A stretch of 64,000 nucleotides of DNA from Sequoia sempervirens (GCA_007258455.2 VDFB02275666.1:84056-148055); one strand, 5' to 3'; numbered from the stretch's first letter, positions 1-12,707 are shown. Program-made: numbers and translations. Notes: generated by a model from the sequence alone, not told the origin.

Positions 1-412
1 GCTCCATTTGATTTTCTCTCTTGATATATTGATGGAAGAATGTGATCCCTTATGAAACCAGTAACATGATGGTAGGACTGATATGGTGAATGATCAAATG
101 GGTATCATGAGGATATGATGAAGATATATTAGATAGAAAATGCAGGAGCATACAACTATGATAATTGATGACCCAATAATTTTTTTAGCAACATAATGCC
201 ATAATGAAAGTGGATGCTCAAGTGAGATGAGAGGCCTCTCATTTATAGAATTGTCGAGAAAGAAATCAAAGGCCAAGATAGATTGATTAATGGATGGTTA
301 GGATTCATTGAGGATTAGGGTTTGGTTAAAGTTATAGTCATGTGACAACTGTCACATGAGGGATAAGGGCTAGGTTTAGGAGGTGTATTAAGACATCCTT
401 ATGTGAGTGGTT
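1..412. other. AT-rich intergenic sequence, no gene seen
   Basis: No coding pattern, RNA gene or repeat is recognisable here. The short open frames have no family signature. The stretch ends at the GAGAT duplication that borders the solo-LTR-like unit. Confidence 0.5.
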
Positions 413-417
413 GAGAT
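413..417. repeat. Target-site duplication GAGAT, left copy
   Basis: GAGAT immediately precedes TGTAATACC at 418 and recurs at 4719-4723 immediately after CATTACA. Five bases is the normal LTR-retrotransposon duplication length. Confidence 0.65.
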
Positions 418-2106
418 TGTAATACCTCTCTGTTTTGCGTTCTGGCTGGACCGTGTGTCCTTGGTTGCTTTGACATGTTTTTTGGTTGTTGAGATGTATC
501 ATGTGTGTGTGATTTGATAGATAATTATAGAGCGATAGTTTAATTGGTTTGATGTGCTGTATCTTATCGAATGCTTTATTTGTCATATTTTAAATTGGTG
601 TAAGGATGATTAGTTATTGTAACATGTTATTGCATGAGATATTTGTTTATGATGGAACTGTCAGTGTATGATGAGTGTATTGGTGAAGGGGACGGGATTG
701 TATTACTCGCTTACGAGCGCCTTACGATTTTGAGATTTCCTCTTCACGGTGTGTTTGATCATATTATATCTATGCATGTTCGATGTAATCTTTGTTCGCA
801 TTGAGAGATAGTAGCTAGGTTTTCCGTGCCAAGTTGTCACCCTAGTCATAGTGTGTTGTCGGGTTGTCATCAAGTTTAGTTGTTTTGATTTGGTCCATTT
901 CACCTTGAGTATTTATTTAATTTCATATTTTAAAAGGTTATTAAATGGTGGGGGTAGTTAAAATGATGTTTAAATGTGATTTATTTTATTGATTGATTTG
1001 ATTTAATTAATAAATTAGATTGAGTTTATTAATTAATTAGATTAATGGTGATATATTAAATGAGATAGTGGTTTTGACATTATTGTATATTATGATTTAA
1101 TTAAAATAAAAGTAAAAATCATGTAAAATATTTAAATTAAATTTAAAATAAAATAAAATAAAATAAATAGAAATGTGTTTTAAATTTCTCTTTTTGAAAT
1201 TTTAGGATAAATAAATTCTTTGCAAATTTTGAAACGCTTTTGTTTAAAAGAAATTTTCAAAAATGCATAAAATTTCAAGTTTGAAAGTAAAATTGTTTTA
1301 AACTTAAAAAATGGAAAATATCCCCAAAATTGTAATAAATTTTGGTGGTTGGAATATTTTGGGGAGATTGACCAAATTTGGGGAAGAAAATAAGGAGGTT
1401 TTGGCATTCTTGGAATTTGGCTGTGCGAAAATTGGGAGAAGAGTTCAAGTTTTGTGGATGCAATTTGGGAGAAGAGTTCAAGTGGATGCAATTTGGGAAT
1501 TTGGAAAGGCTTGGATGCAATTTGGAATCTGGAAAAGCTTTGGAGGAGTTGGAGTTTTCACCTCATCTTTCTTCTCAAACTCTTCATTCAAGCTTCAAAT
1601 CACAGGTTTTTCTTTATTTATTTGTGTATGAAATTTGTATTTTCAGTTTAAATCTTGTTTGCAAATTCTTTGTTGAAATCTTGATTAAATCTTAAGAATA
1701 AATTAGATTATTGTTGTGAAATCAAAACTTGCAATAGAAATCCTCCATTTTAACAATAGAAATTTGAATAAAACAAAGTGGAATAAAAAATCTTTGTGTG
1801 GGTATTTGAAAAATTTCATTATGTTTTCTTTTTAAATTAAATGTCGCTGGGTTTTGTTATTCTGTAGAATATTTGCCCAATTTGGGCTGTGGGATGATAT
1901 AAATATGTATATATAAAATCTTCACTTCTTTTTTTACATATAAAATCTACGCAAGCTGAAAGTTTTGTCTTTAAAAAAAAAAAAGTTGTTTATTTAAAAA
2001 ATTTCTGTGTGAATTCGTTCTGGGAAGAACCAGAACAGGTGGTCGTTTTTTCCTTGTATTGGAAATTTATTTATAAAAAAAAAAAAAAATTTAAATTATT
2101 GGTTTG

Positions 2107-2243
2107 GGGCTGGGCGCTGCCCACAGCCACCCCCCACCATGGGAGGCGCTGGCTGTGAAGGCAGCGACCCCCATGTGGGGAGGGGCTGCGTAGCAGTCCC
2201 CAGCAGGGGCTGCGCCCCTGTTCTGGGGCCTGCGCAGCAGCTT
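2107..2243. other. GC-rich island inside the solo LTR
   Basis: About 137 bp rich in G and C with repeated CTGC, CCCC and GGGG blocks (GGGGCTGCG occurs more than once), between A/T-rich flanks with poly-A runs. There is no open frame of note. It may be a regulatory part of the LTR; function unknown. Confidence 0.4.
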
Positions 2244-2613
2244 TTCCTTTGTTTTGTTTTTTTATTTTATTTTTATAAAATATAAATTATATATATATTT
2301 TTTATATATAGTATATAATATATATTGTATATATGTTATTTAATTATAATATATATATAATATATTTATTTATTTATGTATATTTGTTTTTTTTTTTAAA
2401 TAATAATAAAATAATAATAATGAATAAATAAATAAATTTTTAAAATTTTATATATATATATGATTGCAAATATATATATTTATGTGTATATCTCTTGGAT
2501 ATAGTTAATTAACAAATTGGGTTGTTTTTAAAAAAATTTAGAATTTAAATTGATATTTGAAATAAATAATTAATTAATATTTATATATTTAAACGAATAT
2601 AAATATATTCATT

Positions 2614-3015
2614 TTAAGTTGGTTATCCTATTATCATAGATCGAATTAAAATTGGTGTTATAATGAATGTTTCTATTTAAAAGTTGATTTTATAATATAT
2701 GATTTTTTGTTTATTATTTAAAAGTCGAGGTTATAATCAAATTATTTTATTTAAAAAGATTATTTTTATCCTTATCTATATATTCATATTATTTAAATAT
2801 ACTCATATTTTTATCCTTATCTATATATTCATATTTAAATATATTAATCTTAAGTTGGTTATCTTATTCTCATAGATCGAATTAAAATTGGTTTTATAAT
2901 GAATGTTTCTATTTAAAAGTTGATTTTATAATATATGTTTTTTTGTTTATTATTTAAAAGTCGAGGTTATAATCAAATTATTTTATTTAAAAAGATTATT
3001 TTTATCCTTATCTAT
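2614..3015. repeat. 166-bp direct repeat, two copies
   Basis: 2614-2779 and 2850-3015 are near-identical copies differing at a handful of bases, 236 bp apart. The 70-bp spacer is itself made of smaller AT-rich repeats (TTTTTATCCTTATCTATATA). Confidence 0.8.
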
Positions 3016-3104
3016 GATTGAGCAAGTAAAATTAAATTTTTGGTTTAAATCCTTTAATGTCGACAATGTGATTTGATGACTTTTAAGTGCGTGCAAATAA
3101 TGTT

Positions 3105-3320
3105 AATAATTTAATTGACTTCATGCACTATGTTATTGCTTGGATTGGGTTTAGGAAACCCTAACATTAGATATTGAGTTGCCTATGATGCTTTTTAAAT
3201 CTTGTTTCGTTCAATAATTTAATTGACTTCATGCACTATGTTATTGCTTGGATTGGGTTTAGGAAACCCTAACATTAGATATTGAGTTGCCTATGATGCT
3301 TTTTAAATCTTGTTTCGTTC
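3105..3320. repeat. Perfect 108-bp tandem duplication
   Basis: 3105-3212 and 3213-3320 are identical in my base-by-base reading. Identity in an otherwise old sequence points to a recent duplication, or to an assembly artefact. Confidence 0.85.
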
Positions 3321-3436
3321 ATTCTCGATGTTGTGCAAAATGAGTAAATGCCCTGAAGTCTTCTAGATAGGGTTTCATTCCTTTGTATGGGTTGTCGTTA
3401 TGATAGTCAACCTTTGGATTGTCTTGGTTTTTGTGC

Positions 3437-3650
3437 CTCCTTTGGTTTAGGAGTGGGTTTTGAGTTTTGTGTCTCATTTGGATTAGGAGTGGAGTATGTG
3501 TTTTGTTGCCTCTAGTGCTTGGAGAGGGTTTTGACCTTGTTACCTCCAGTGTTTGGAGAGGGTTTTGACCTTTGTTTCCTCCAGTGTTTGGAGAGGGTTT
3601 TGTACTTTTGTTTCCTCCAGTGTTTAGAGTGAATTTCTTTTATTTATTGT
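3437..3650. repeat. Minisatellite of about 35 bp
   Basis: Units start CCTCCAGTGTTTGGAGAGGG. Clear copies begin at 3509, 3543, 3578 and 3614 (34, 35 and 36 bp apart), with two more diverged units before them. Confidence 0.75.
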
Positions 3651-4718
3651 CTCCTTGGTCTGGAGAGGTCGTCTTATTTGGTTATTCATTTTGGTTTATA
3701 CCGTGTATGTTGTCGATAGGAGAGTGGCTCTTTGTGGGGGTCTGACACACAAAGGGGCGTCAGGGTAACTCACATAGGGTTTAAGTAAGTGATAACTAAA
3801 AAAAGAATTAATGAAAAACTCTCAGACTAATTAAGATAATTAATGTCTCTCTCATAATTCATTCGCTTTTAAAGTTTGAGATGAGACGAGAAGCGCAGTT
3901 GGTATGAGGGTCCAGCGGCTGGTAGAGTTGAGCCAAGATAGCCCAAGATGTGGGTTCGGTTGCCTTAGACAGTTGAGCCAAGGTAACTCGTAGCAAATGT
4001 CGTGACACTCTCTCTATGTCAACCAGAAGTCAGTTTGTTGTACTGCGTAAAAGATCATTGTTCTTTAGAAGCATTGTAACCTTTGTGTTAAGTGATGTTG
4101 TACTTGTATCCATTCAGTTTGGTTATGTTTTAACCTATGCCTAGAGGTAAATGATCTTGTTTAGGAATTCCTGGTTACTATCTCCTAGCACAGGGGCTGA
4201 GCCTTTGGGTATCAAACGGTTGGGTGGAACGTACACCTTAATCCATTGGGTTGTCTTCTTGTTCATGTGGACGAGATTTCCAGTTGGGGAGCTCGTGGGT
4301 TCCAGTATCTTTTCATGCTTTATTCTTTTCAGTGGTATATGGTATTTCTTTACCCCTCATTTATTATCGAGGTGGAATTTGTAATATGTAATCATGCTTA
4401 TTGGATTTATCTCATTGAGGGAATGAGTGTTGTAATCATGTTGTAAATTATATTATTGGAATCAAGTGGTATCTCATATTCTTTGATGCAAATTATTATG
4501 TATGGAATGCATGTGAACTTAATTGTTATGCAATTAAATGTTATGGTGATAATTCATGTTTCTTGTTTGGGTTTAAGTAACTCAGTCTCGTAACCTTAGG
4601 GGATTGGTTGCCAATGGATAGTGAACTTGCATGTTAATTGTTCTTTTTAAAAAAAAAAATTAATTCGTTTGTGTAGTAAATTGCAACTTCCCCTAGGGTT
4701 GCGTGGCGGGGCATTACA

Positions 4719-4723
4719 GAGAT
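4719..4723. repeat. Target-site duplication GAGAT, right copy
   Basis: Matches 413-417 exactly and directly follows the CA end of the solo LTR. Confidence 0.65.
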
Positions 4724-6378
4724 TTGGAGATGTATGAAATGGATGGATGAGATGCAAAGTTAGTTTGACATTTGTAGTAAGTGTATTTAATTAAAAAGAT
4801 TATTTAATAATTTATGGCATCAGGAAAATTCACAAACTTTTAATGCGATAAATTTTTGAGGCAGTGAATTCCTCGTGGTAAGTTTTCCTTGGGGTGAATT
4901 TGTCATGGTGGTGAATATTCATGCAGTGAATTGTTAGCAGTTATTAGAGAAGTGTGATGTGGAAGGATAAATTAATTCAATAGATATAATAAATAAATAA
5001 ATAATAAGGAGCGTGGGAGGGTTTGTGGAATCCCCACACCCCTTGTAGACACATTAAATAATTGTTAGTTGTCAGGTGCCTAATCATACTTGGGACACTC
5101 GATGGATGTTTGAGATGGCCCTGGTTGCCTTGGGTTCAATGAGGCATCCACTAATTGTTTCTTGCCATCCTCAATAATGGGAACACGCTTACTGGATGTT
5201 TTCAATTTTTCTCTGTTGGGGGGACAATTAGGGGACGTTCTTTGATATCATGTTGTCCCCGAAATGCCTAAGAAGACAGGGGTTTGAGGTGTGGGCATGC
5301 ATCTTCATGTAACACTTATCTTGCCTTAGTGATTGTTTGATGGCATCTTCTAATGATCAAGGGTTAATATGTCCTACCTCGGCATGGAGTCTAGGTTAAA
5401 GGACACTAATGAAATTGAAAAATAATGATTGTTTGTCAAAGTTATGTTGTACCTTAATATTGCGAGCTTTCCATCCTCTAATTAATGTGTGGGCAGATTG
5501 GGTGTCTAGTTGCTTGATTGTAACAAAGTTTGGAAGTTATTTTCTTCAAGGTTGGCTACTTGGCATTTTGTTAGTTCCTGCCAGGAACTATTGCAAAGGC
5601 TTTTTTTTGTTCAGCCAATCAATCGTTAGATTTATTTTGAACTATGGCTATGAACAAGTTGTAGGTTTTTTTACAAAAAAATTTATGCAGAATATTTTGG
5701 TGGTCTCTGATTGGCATTGTAGATGGCTCGGAGATGCATTTGCAGCTTCCAATGCAAGAGACCACACGAGTTTTGAAGGAGGCGCTTGCAAGTTTCGACA
5801 GTTGGTGATTAGGGTGATTAAATGGAAAGGAGACAGTTGGAGTTACAGGCGTCACAAACAGCAATGACGGTAAGCTCTCTAAAAATTCATCATTTTCTTG
5901 TGATCTTTTGATAAAGATGCACAAACTTCTTATGTGGGTATTGTGTTTTACATACAACGTCTGCCCTAAATGTCATGAGGTTGTCGTGGGAAAGTATGGT
6001 GCCAACAAGCTGGAAGAGTGGCACATATCCCTGTGATTCTTAATAGGATGAGGTAACCTACATAGATGGCTGCATTACCTCACTGTAAGATCTCCATTAC
6101 TTTTTACATAAGAAGTCTGTAACCTTATTATTTGTTTCTGGTTTACTATTTTGAAGATCCAAAAAACCAAAATATAGAGAAACGTGAAAGGCTATGAGAT
6201 GAATTGAGACAGATATGAGTTAAGATGAGATAGATAATATATAATACCCATCAAGGAAAATGGATTGTAGCGCCTGTAAATAATTGGTATACCTATATTT
6301 GTTTAGGAAAGAGTTTTTTAGCAATGTCTAGTTTTAAGTTATTATAAATGTATTTGTTCTTGTACAAAATATTATCAG
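4724..6378. other. Intergenic sequence, no recognisable gene
   Basis: The longest frame is 5409-5867 (+, 152 codons); the opposite strand has a 112-codon frame at 5619-5957. Neither shows a domain, a repeat pattern or a splice-site arrangement that I recognise. I treat both as chance frames. Confidence 0.4.
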
Positions 6379-6610
6379 GCATGGGGTTGAAGGGATCTCT
6401 CTCAAATCAAATCAGTTCTCTGACAGCACTTCAAACTTTGTAAGCTCCAAATACTGGACTAAATAGAATGAATACTGTAAATAACAATTTTAGTCATTAT
6501 AAAATGGGTTTGTACTTTTATTCGTTTGAAAATTTCAGAGATTTCTCCTACAATACATACTTGACCAGAAAGCTTCCAAATAGTATATGAAACTTGGTCT
6601 CCTTAAAAAT
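6379..6610 (+). pseudogene. LRR receptor-kinase fragment, two LRR exons
   Basis: Two exon-like blocks fit leucine-rich repeats of the plant LRR-VIII-1 receptor-kinase type. Block one (6379-6439) follows an AG acceptor, encodes GMGLKGSLSNQISSLTALQT and ends at a GTAAGC donor. Block two (6539-6610, 72 bp, the usual LRR exon length) follows TTTCAG and reads DFSYNTYLTRKLPNSI, then a stop (TGA where Gly is expected), then NLVSLK. The two join in the expected phase (TT + A). No signal peptide, transmembrane or kinase exon is visible within several kilobases, and block two lacks a GT donor. In intact family members these exons form the extracellular receptor domain at the plasma membrane. This is a dead fragment. 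Confidence 0.6.
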
Positions 6611-8977
6611 ATATTTAAATCAAACACAATACCCTACAAAATTTAAGGCGTATTTACTATCTTATTTTATATTTTGCAATAATATTCACTGCAGAGCTCT
6701 CTTTTTTAATGAGTAATAAATTTCTATTACCCACAGGATTGTTGGAATTTCTAATCTGAGTCAAAATATTAAATTTGATACTACGAGCTCTTTCATCTAT
6801 GAAACAAATCTTATTCGTCAAAGTATTCCATTTGATACTATGAGCCCTTGCATCTGCCATTTCAAAGAATGTAGATGCCAACAAGCTCTTATAGCATTCT
6901 TAATCTTTTTCCCTTGGTCTTGACTCTTGAGTATTCATCTAGTTATCCTTAATACACCCCTTTTTTCTTGAAATGAGCAACAAAAAAACATTTAAATCAT
7001 GTGGACCTTCATGGTTCTACCTGATTTGCATTGCCAGGAGCAGTTTACAACTGTTTCTACCTTCTTGCAACTGAGACTTACAGTATTAGCTAAGCCCAAC
7101 TTCCTCTATAATGCCTTGACTGCATGTGCTTTGCCAAAACTTATATTTAAAACAATGTGTTTTTCAATGTACTCTTATATGGAATTAGCCTTCTTTCTGT
7201 CATGATAAGATGGGAACCAACTTCAGCTTTCTTGTAAAGCTCTTTTCTGGTCTTTCTGAGCATTTTTCTGTTTATCCCATAGGCCTTCCAAAAAACTCCC
7301 TTCCACAACAATGAACCTTTTGCTGTAAGCAAAAACATTAGATAGTTCTTGCAGCCAAGGTCCTGGACATCAACACAATTCAAAAATTAAGCATTAAATG
7401 TTAGCATATTGTATTAAGGATTTTTTGTTAAGTAGAATCTGTTAAGAATGAGTATCTAGGTGAATTGAAATGCCTTTTGAAATCCTTGCATAGGGCTCTT
7501 GAAACCGGAACCGGCCAAACTCATTATTAAATTTTAAAAACACTCTAGTATATGGTTCAATATTTGACAAATACATTGAATTGCTGGATGGGCATGATCG
7601 TTGGCATTTTGTTGCAACAATATCAATAACTATCACTGTGATACCAGCGATCTATATTCTCAGAAGGAGGTCTGTTAGAAGTCCTCTTTCATATGCATTC
7701 TTTGTTCTTTTTCTAGGGTGGAAAGTGGGAAAATATTAATGAATACACATGTTACACAGTACATGTGAGTGGTACAAAAGGATTGTTTAGTGATGTCTAC
7801 CCTACACGTTTACATGGATGGTCAAGTGATGATGACCAGACACATTTTGATGGTGCTCACTTGGTCATTCTTCCAGATCCTGTTACTGTCTATACTATGG
7901 AAAACATTTTACTTTGTGCAAAACAAGAAGCATCTTTCGATTTTCTTTATCTTTTGTAATTTTTACTTTAAAACTAACAGTGAAATTTGAAATTTCTTTT
8001 TACACTTTAGAACACTCTTTTGATGTTTTTAATGCATTTATTATGGACCTATGGTATACTGGTTTTCAATAGTTGAATAATTGAAAGGTTGTACTTGTCT
8101 TTTTCAACAATCCCTATCTTATCTGTGTTTTTGCGCAGAGATTTAATTTTATACTTTGCAAAATATTATCTGCTTGAAGATGCATCTTAGTGTTTTTGAA
8201 CTTTTGAGTATTGGCCTATAATCTAAGTTTTGATTCTTTTTTATCTATACACTGGTTGGAACTTACCAGGAATGTAAATTTGTAATGATTGAAGGCTGCT
8301 GATTAGTACACTATGGCCATAATCTACCATGAATGTAAATTCTTGATGGTGACACTACCAATGGGTGCATGTCAACTAGTGAGGCTTGCTTCACAATTTA
8401 GGAAATATTTTGTAGTTTGACAACTCTACTCTTTTCTTCAAATTATTAATATCTAGCTTGCCTATTTGTTTCATTGCACTCAAACATACCCTTCTGGAAG
8501 ATGCTTTCTATTTGTAGTTTGATTCTATCAATGGAAGCTGAGGAAACAGGACCACATGCACACATTTCACAAATACTCTCATTGACTTACAATGGATAGC
8601 GTAAGTTGTTTGTAGGTTTGTTATGTAGATACAACTACATCATTGCATTTGTGAAATTTTAATTCTATTTGTAAGCAAACACATCAGATTCTACCTATGG
8701 TTCAGCATGTGCTTCGATGAAGATACAACTTCTGTTGATTTCTTCATTTGCACTACACTTTATACTTTGATTTTGGCCTAGCAGGGTTAGTAGTGACAGA
8801 TGTCACCTAGTGCTTAGCTTTATGTGTACTAGGGACTTAGCAAGTCATTGCAGTACTTATACTGGCTAATATGGAATAGAGAGAAAAACACCAGACAATA
8901 TGTTGTTTGCCTTTTCTTTATGTCACTGATAATAGCTGTTTGCTTTAAAATTCATTCTACCATCTATGCTTTTCCAG
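6611..8977. other. Intergenic or intronic sequence with weak coding traces
   Basis: Open stretches lie at 7565-7735 and 7762-7959 (+). The first has a short hydrophobic run (FVATISITITVIPAIYI) followed by Arg-rich residues, like a membrane segment with a stop-transfer. The second contains RLHGWSSDDDQTHFDGAHL. I do not recognise a family in either. They could be decayed exons of the LRR-kinase locus or of something else. The rest shows nothing. Confidence 0.3.
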
Positions 8978-10790
8978 GTTGTTATTCAAAATTTTCCTCT
9001 TAGTGACATTAAAGTTGCTTCTCAAGGTCATTCAAGATGTGTCAAACAGGATAGTTCCCACACTTTAACATGGTTGGGGAACCCAGAATCTCGTTTTACA
9101 TTTGACCTTGTAGCTGGTGAAAAGATAACTCAGGTCAATACTTAGTTCTTAGAATAAAATATAACCTATTGTATGTTGTTATCTTATTACTCCAATTTTT
9201 GTACCATCTAAAACTATGAATGAATGTAGGACAACTGTTCAGAGTTGCTGGATTGCCCATGGTTGAGAATTTCATGAGAGGATATAATAGCTGCATGTTT
9301 GTATATGGCCAAGCAAGACCGTTCTTTGTTAACTGTTCTTACTTATCTCATCCCTATCGTTCTTTTGGTTTTTTTTTATAATTAACATAACACTTCATTC
9401 CACTAGTTTGTTGTCATGTTATTTTAAACACGTTTTATATTGGATTCTATCTAATTATATTGTTTTAAATTCTTGCTTATTCCTTCTGACAATTTTCTTT
9501 TTGCTTCCATAAAATTGACTTGTTTTCTGACTCATTCAGACTGGCAGTGGGAAAACACATACTATGCTTGGTGACATTGAGGATGCGGAGAAAAAACTGA
9601 GTGCAAATTGTGGAATGACACCGTGTGGTTTTGAGCATTTATTCACAAGAATTCATAAGGTTTGTAAATCTATGTTTGGGTTTGGGTTTACTCTTCAGTT
9701 TCATTGGCAACCTACTTGTTGACAGCTCACTGATTTCAAGTATCCCATAGGAAGAGGATACTAGAAGAGAAGAAAAATTGAAGTTTGTTTGCAAGTGCTC
9801 CTTTCTAGAGATATACAACGAGCAGTTTGCTGATCTCCTAGAGCCATCATCAACAAATTTGTAGGCAAGAAAGTGACATCTTTTTTTCAATTTATTGTAG
9901 ACAACTGATCTAAGCATTGTGTTGATTACTTATAATGCAATCTTACTTGATATCTTCTGATGCAAAGATGAGGGAAGATGCTAAGAAGGGAGTATATGTG
10001 GAAAATCTTGTAGAAATTGAGGTGAAAGGTGTTAATGATGTTATTAAGTTGTTCCTTCAGGTCATATATTGCAATAGCTTCCGATTTCTGACTTTCTTCA
10101 TGATGAGAATTGTTGATTGTTAAGGAAGAAATATTTTGCAAAGCTAATTTTATTTTTCCACTTCAGGGTGCTGCAAACAGAGAAGTTGCAGCAACGAATA
10201 TGAACCATGCTAGCAGCTGCTCTCATAGTGTATTTACTTGTATCATTGAAAACAAGGTAAAGCAGATTTCTGTTTTCCCAATATTTTGTGTCAGTCATGC
10301 CACTTTTTGGCTGTAGTCCACCCTTGGAACCAAAATTTTTTAAGGTTTGCAAATCATGTTTAACTTCAAATTGATCAGAATTAAAATCTAAAATCCTATC
10401 TCTTCTTGAGAAAAATAAAATTTCTCTTGTTGAAAGTTCTGTTTATAATGGTAAATATAAAGCTTGTAGGGCATTCCTGTTTTAGTTGGATATCATTGTT
10501 ACGTACATTGAAAAAAATGATCTATATGCTTTAATTTACCATTTTGATGAATATATTTGTTATTGTTTTCTAGTGGGAATGTCAATTCTCGACTCATCAT
10601 AGATTTGGATGCTTGAATCTGGTTGACTTGGCAGGTTTAGAAAGGTACTGTGTCTATTGTAGAAAATTGTGAAGGATTTTTTGTGATTGTGCTTTTGCAA
10701 GTATAAATAAATGCAGGATAATTTGGCAGTTGAACAACTTATAATAATAATTGATTTAAGAGGCAGAAGAGTTCTACTGCCAGCAAATTA
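8978..10790 (+). pseudogene. KIN-12 (POK-type) kinesin motor fragment
   Basis: Eight exon blocks read in order through a kinesin-12 motor domain of the plant phragmoplast-orienting kinesin type, a plus-end microtubule motor of the cortical division zone. Blocks: 8978-9133, 9230-9312, 9540-9659, 9751-9861, 9968-10060, 10167-10256, 10574-10644 and 10763 to about 10787. Nearly all have AG/GT borders. The P-loop (GQ/TGSGKTHTM) spans the block 2/3 junction and EIYNEQ is in block 4. Defects: the strand-1 RIRPL motif reads QNFPL; block 2 is one base short at its start, shifting the frame; its donor reads GC; switch I SSRSH reads SSCSH; switch II DLAGSER reads DLAGLER; block 8 stops matching after QKSSTA. 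The rest of the motor, the stalk and the N-terminus are absent. Clearly a pseudogene; the family call is firm. Confidence 0.85.
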
Positions 10791-11798
10791 ACTTGTATCT
10801 ATGCTCTCACTAACTTTGAAGCCTCTATTGCTAGGCTGGTCTTGCTAAGAAAGTTAAGGACGATGGGTTGAATGCTTCTATGTTGATTGCCACATTTTCC
10901 TTATGGATTCCACCAATGAACTCTTTGTGGAAATGACATCACATCGTTGGAGATGTACTCATCCAAGAGCGTGGGTACCTTCCATATCCTAACAAATAAG
11001 AGAATATGCCTCCACAACATCCCTCTCATATCCACAACATCTTGCATCCCCAACTTTTAATTTGGTCCACCACTCTAGAAGGAGCCTGGTTTGGAATCAT
11101 GCAATAGATCTGGAGATCTGAGTCAGCGAATATGATCTACAATTTGATCTTCAATCATTCAAATACCTAAACTATATGTTTGAAATTATATTGGTTTCTT
11201 TAGGCATAACACATAACTTGTTTACAAAAGCAAGGCCTAGAAAATGGACGATTGATTTCTAACTTGCCATGTTTATGTGAGACCATAAAAAACTCACCAC
11301 CAAGCCTAGGTATAAGTTGAAAGACTCTTAATGTTAATTAAAACAACCAACAACTCCTTGAGAACATTGAGATTGACTTGCAAAGCCTTCAAATGACAAT
11401 CTACAATAGCCTCAACAACTAGAAACACTTTAGGATTAGAAGAAGATATAGCTTTGTCATAATTAGGAAGAAAAACATGAAGCACCCGATCTCTTAAGAT
11501 GTTTGTGTATCACCAATATCTCCAATTTTTAATGAAAACAAAGGCAATTAGTACCTCAAAAATGCGTAAATTCTCTAAACATACAAGACCCAACACAATT
11601 TTAACTAATTTGAGAGCCTCTACATTGAAAATGTTGCACAAACACCTCTCAAAGACCACACCTAGGTAAAAAAGGATAATGAATTCACTCCCAAAACAAC
11701 CTAATAGTATTAGAACTACTAGTAAAACCACATGCATTATATAAATTGTCTAAGTTATAAGGTAAGTAGAGGTGTCGATTGGTGAGTCAAGATCATTA
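10791..11798. other. AT-rich sequence between kinesin remnant and giant element
   Basis: No kinesin exon continues here and no other family is visible. The frame at 11510-11737 (-) is only hydrophobic low-complexity sequence. The stretch ends in the GGTCC target site of the giant element. Confidence 0.4.
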
Positions 11799-11803
11799 GG
11801 TCC
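11799..11803. repeat. Target-site duplication GGTCC, left copy
   Basis: GGTCC directly precedes TGTTGATGG at 11804. The same pentamer directly follows the CA end of the right LTR at 35615-35619. Confidence 0.9.
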
Positions 11804-12698
11804 TGTTGATGGTGTTTTTATTCACTTTTCAACACAAGCAGTGCATAGGTGCACTACCTCTCTTGAAAGACAATCCTCCACAATCAGATTGCAGAACACT
11901 ATCCCAAGGTCTCTCGGATGTCAGGTCATGACAGTGCTTAGATACCTCAGTAGTTTGATGTGATTTGCTGGAATCACAAGGCGGTCTTACAAAAAATACA
12001 AAGCGTAGGCACAAAGCATGAAGTTGGATCTTTGAAAAGGAGTTATTGGGATAAAAGCTATTATGAGTTGGCTGTAGGTTCGCACAGCGATCTTGAACTC
12101 CTAGTTGTTAGATTTGGCTTTACAAAGTGCAATGAACCTTAGTTTTGTTCAGTTTCTAAAAAAGGTGGAAAAAGAGCGAAGGGAAGGAAAAGTTCCTAAG
12201 TCTGAAGCTTGCTATGAATAGTAACAATGGAGTACCTGCAATGGACAATTCCTCAAAACAATGTCCCACTTAACCAGGGATTTCACAGTATCATGGAAAT
12301 TGTGCTATCTTCTAAGGGCTGCAGATGTTTCATCCTTCATTCACCACATGCATGCATGAACCAAAGATAAAGATTTAGGGTAGCTTTATAATCAAGTCCA
12401 GGCTAACTTTGCACAGCTATCTACCTTCAGCAAATAGCAAAAAGTATGGACTAAGGGATCATCAACAAAGCAGGAATTTTCACAGTCACCCAACAGCATT
12501 CCTAAAATTCATCTGAATAAAATGAATAGCTAACTAAACAGCAAAGAGATCTAAGTCAAGCATCTAATTATTGGAGAAATGAATCAAATAACATAAGAGA
12601 AATCAAGGAAATACACCAAGTCAATGATATTTCTTATAAATTTCTGCAGCATGCCTTTACAACAACTCAACTCTCACTTTGCAAATGAGGGGAGTGCT

Positions 12699-12707
12699 CT
12701 ATTTATA
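12699..12707 (-). promoter_or_regulatory. TATA box for genomic RNA, 3' LTR copy
   Basis: The minus strand reads ACTATAAATAGAGCACTCCC, a textbook plant TATA context. It lies about 200 bp beyond the end of the U3 ORF and about 900 bp before the LTR end, so transcription would give R/U5 and then leave the LTR. Confidence 0.65.

Larger units (their letters stand above)
418..4718. mobile_element. Probable 4.3-kb solo LTR
   Basis: The unit begins TGTAATACC and ends GGGGCATTACA, so its ends are TG...CA with a 6-bp perfect inverted terminus (TGTAAT/ATTACA). It is bracketed by identical GAGAT pentamers. There is no gag, pol, primer-binding site or second LTR inside, which fits a solo LTR left by LTR-LTR recombination. 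Inside are an AT-rich core, a GC-rich island (2107-2243), a 166-bp direct repeat, a perfect 108-bp tandem duplication and a 35-bp minisatellite. Orientation is not determined. It could instead be a non-autonomous element with short unrecognised LTRs. The length is large for an LTR but smaller than the LTRs of the giant element in this window. Confidence 0.55.

Noticed and set aside
5409..5957. 152-codon (+) and 112-codon (-) frames
   Set aside because: They overlap on opposite strands, no family was recognised, and no splice or promoter context supports either.
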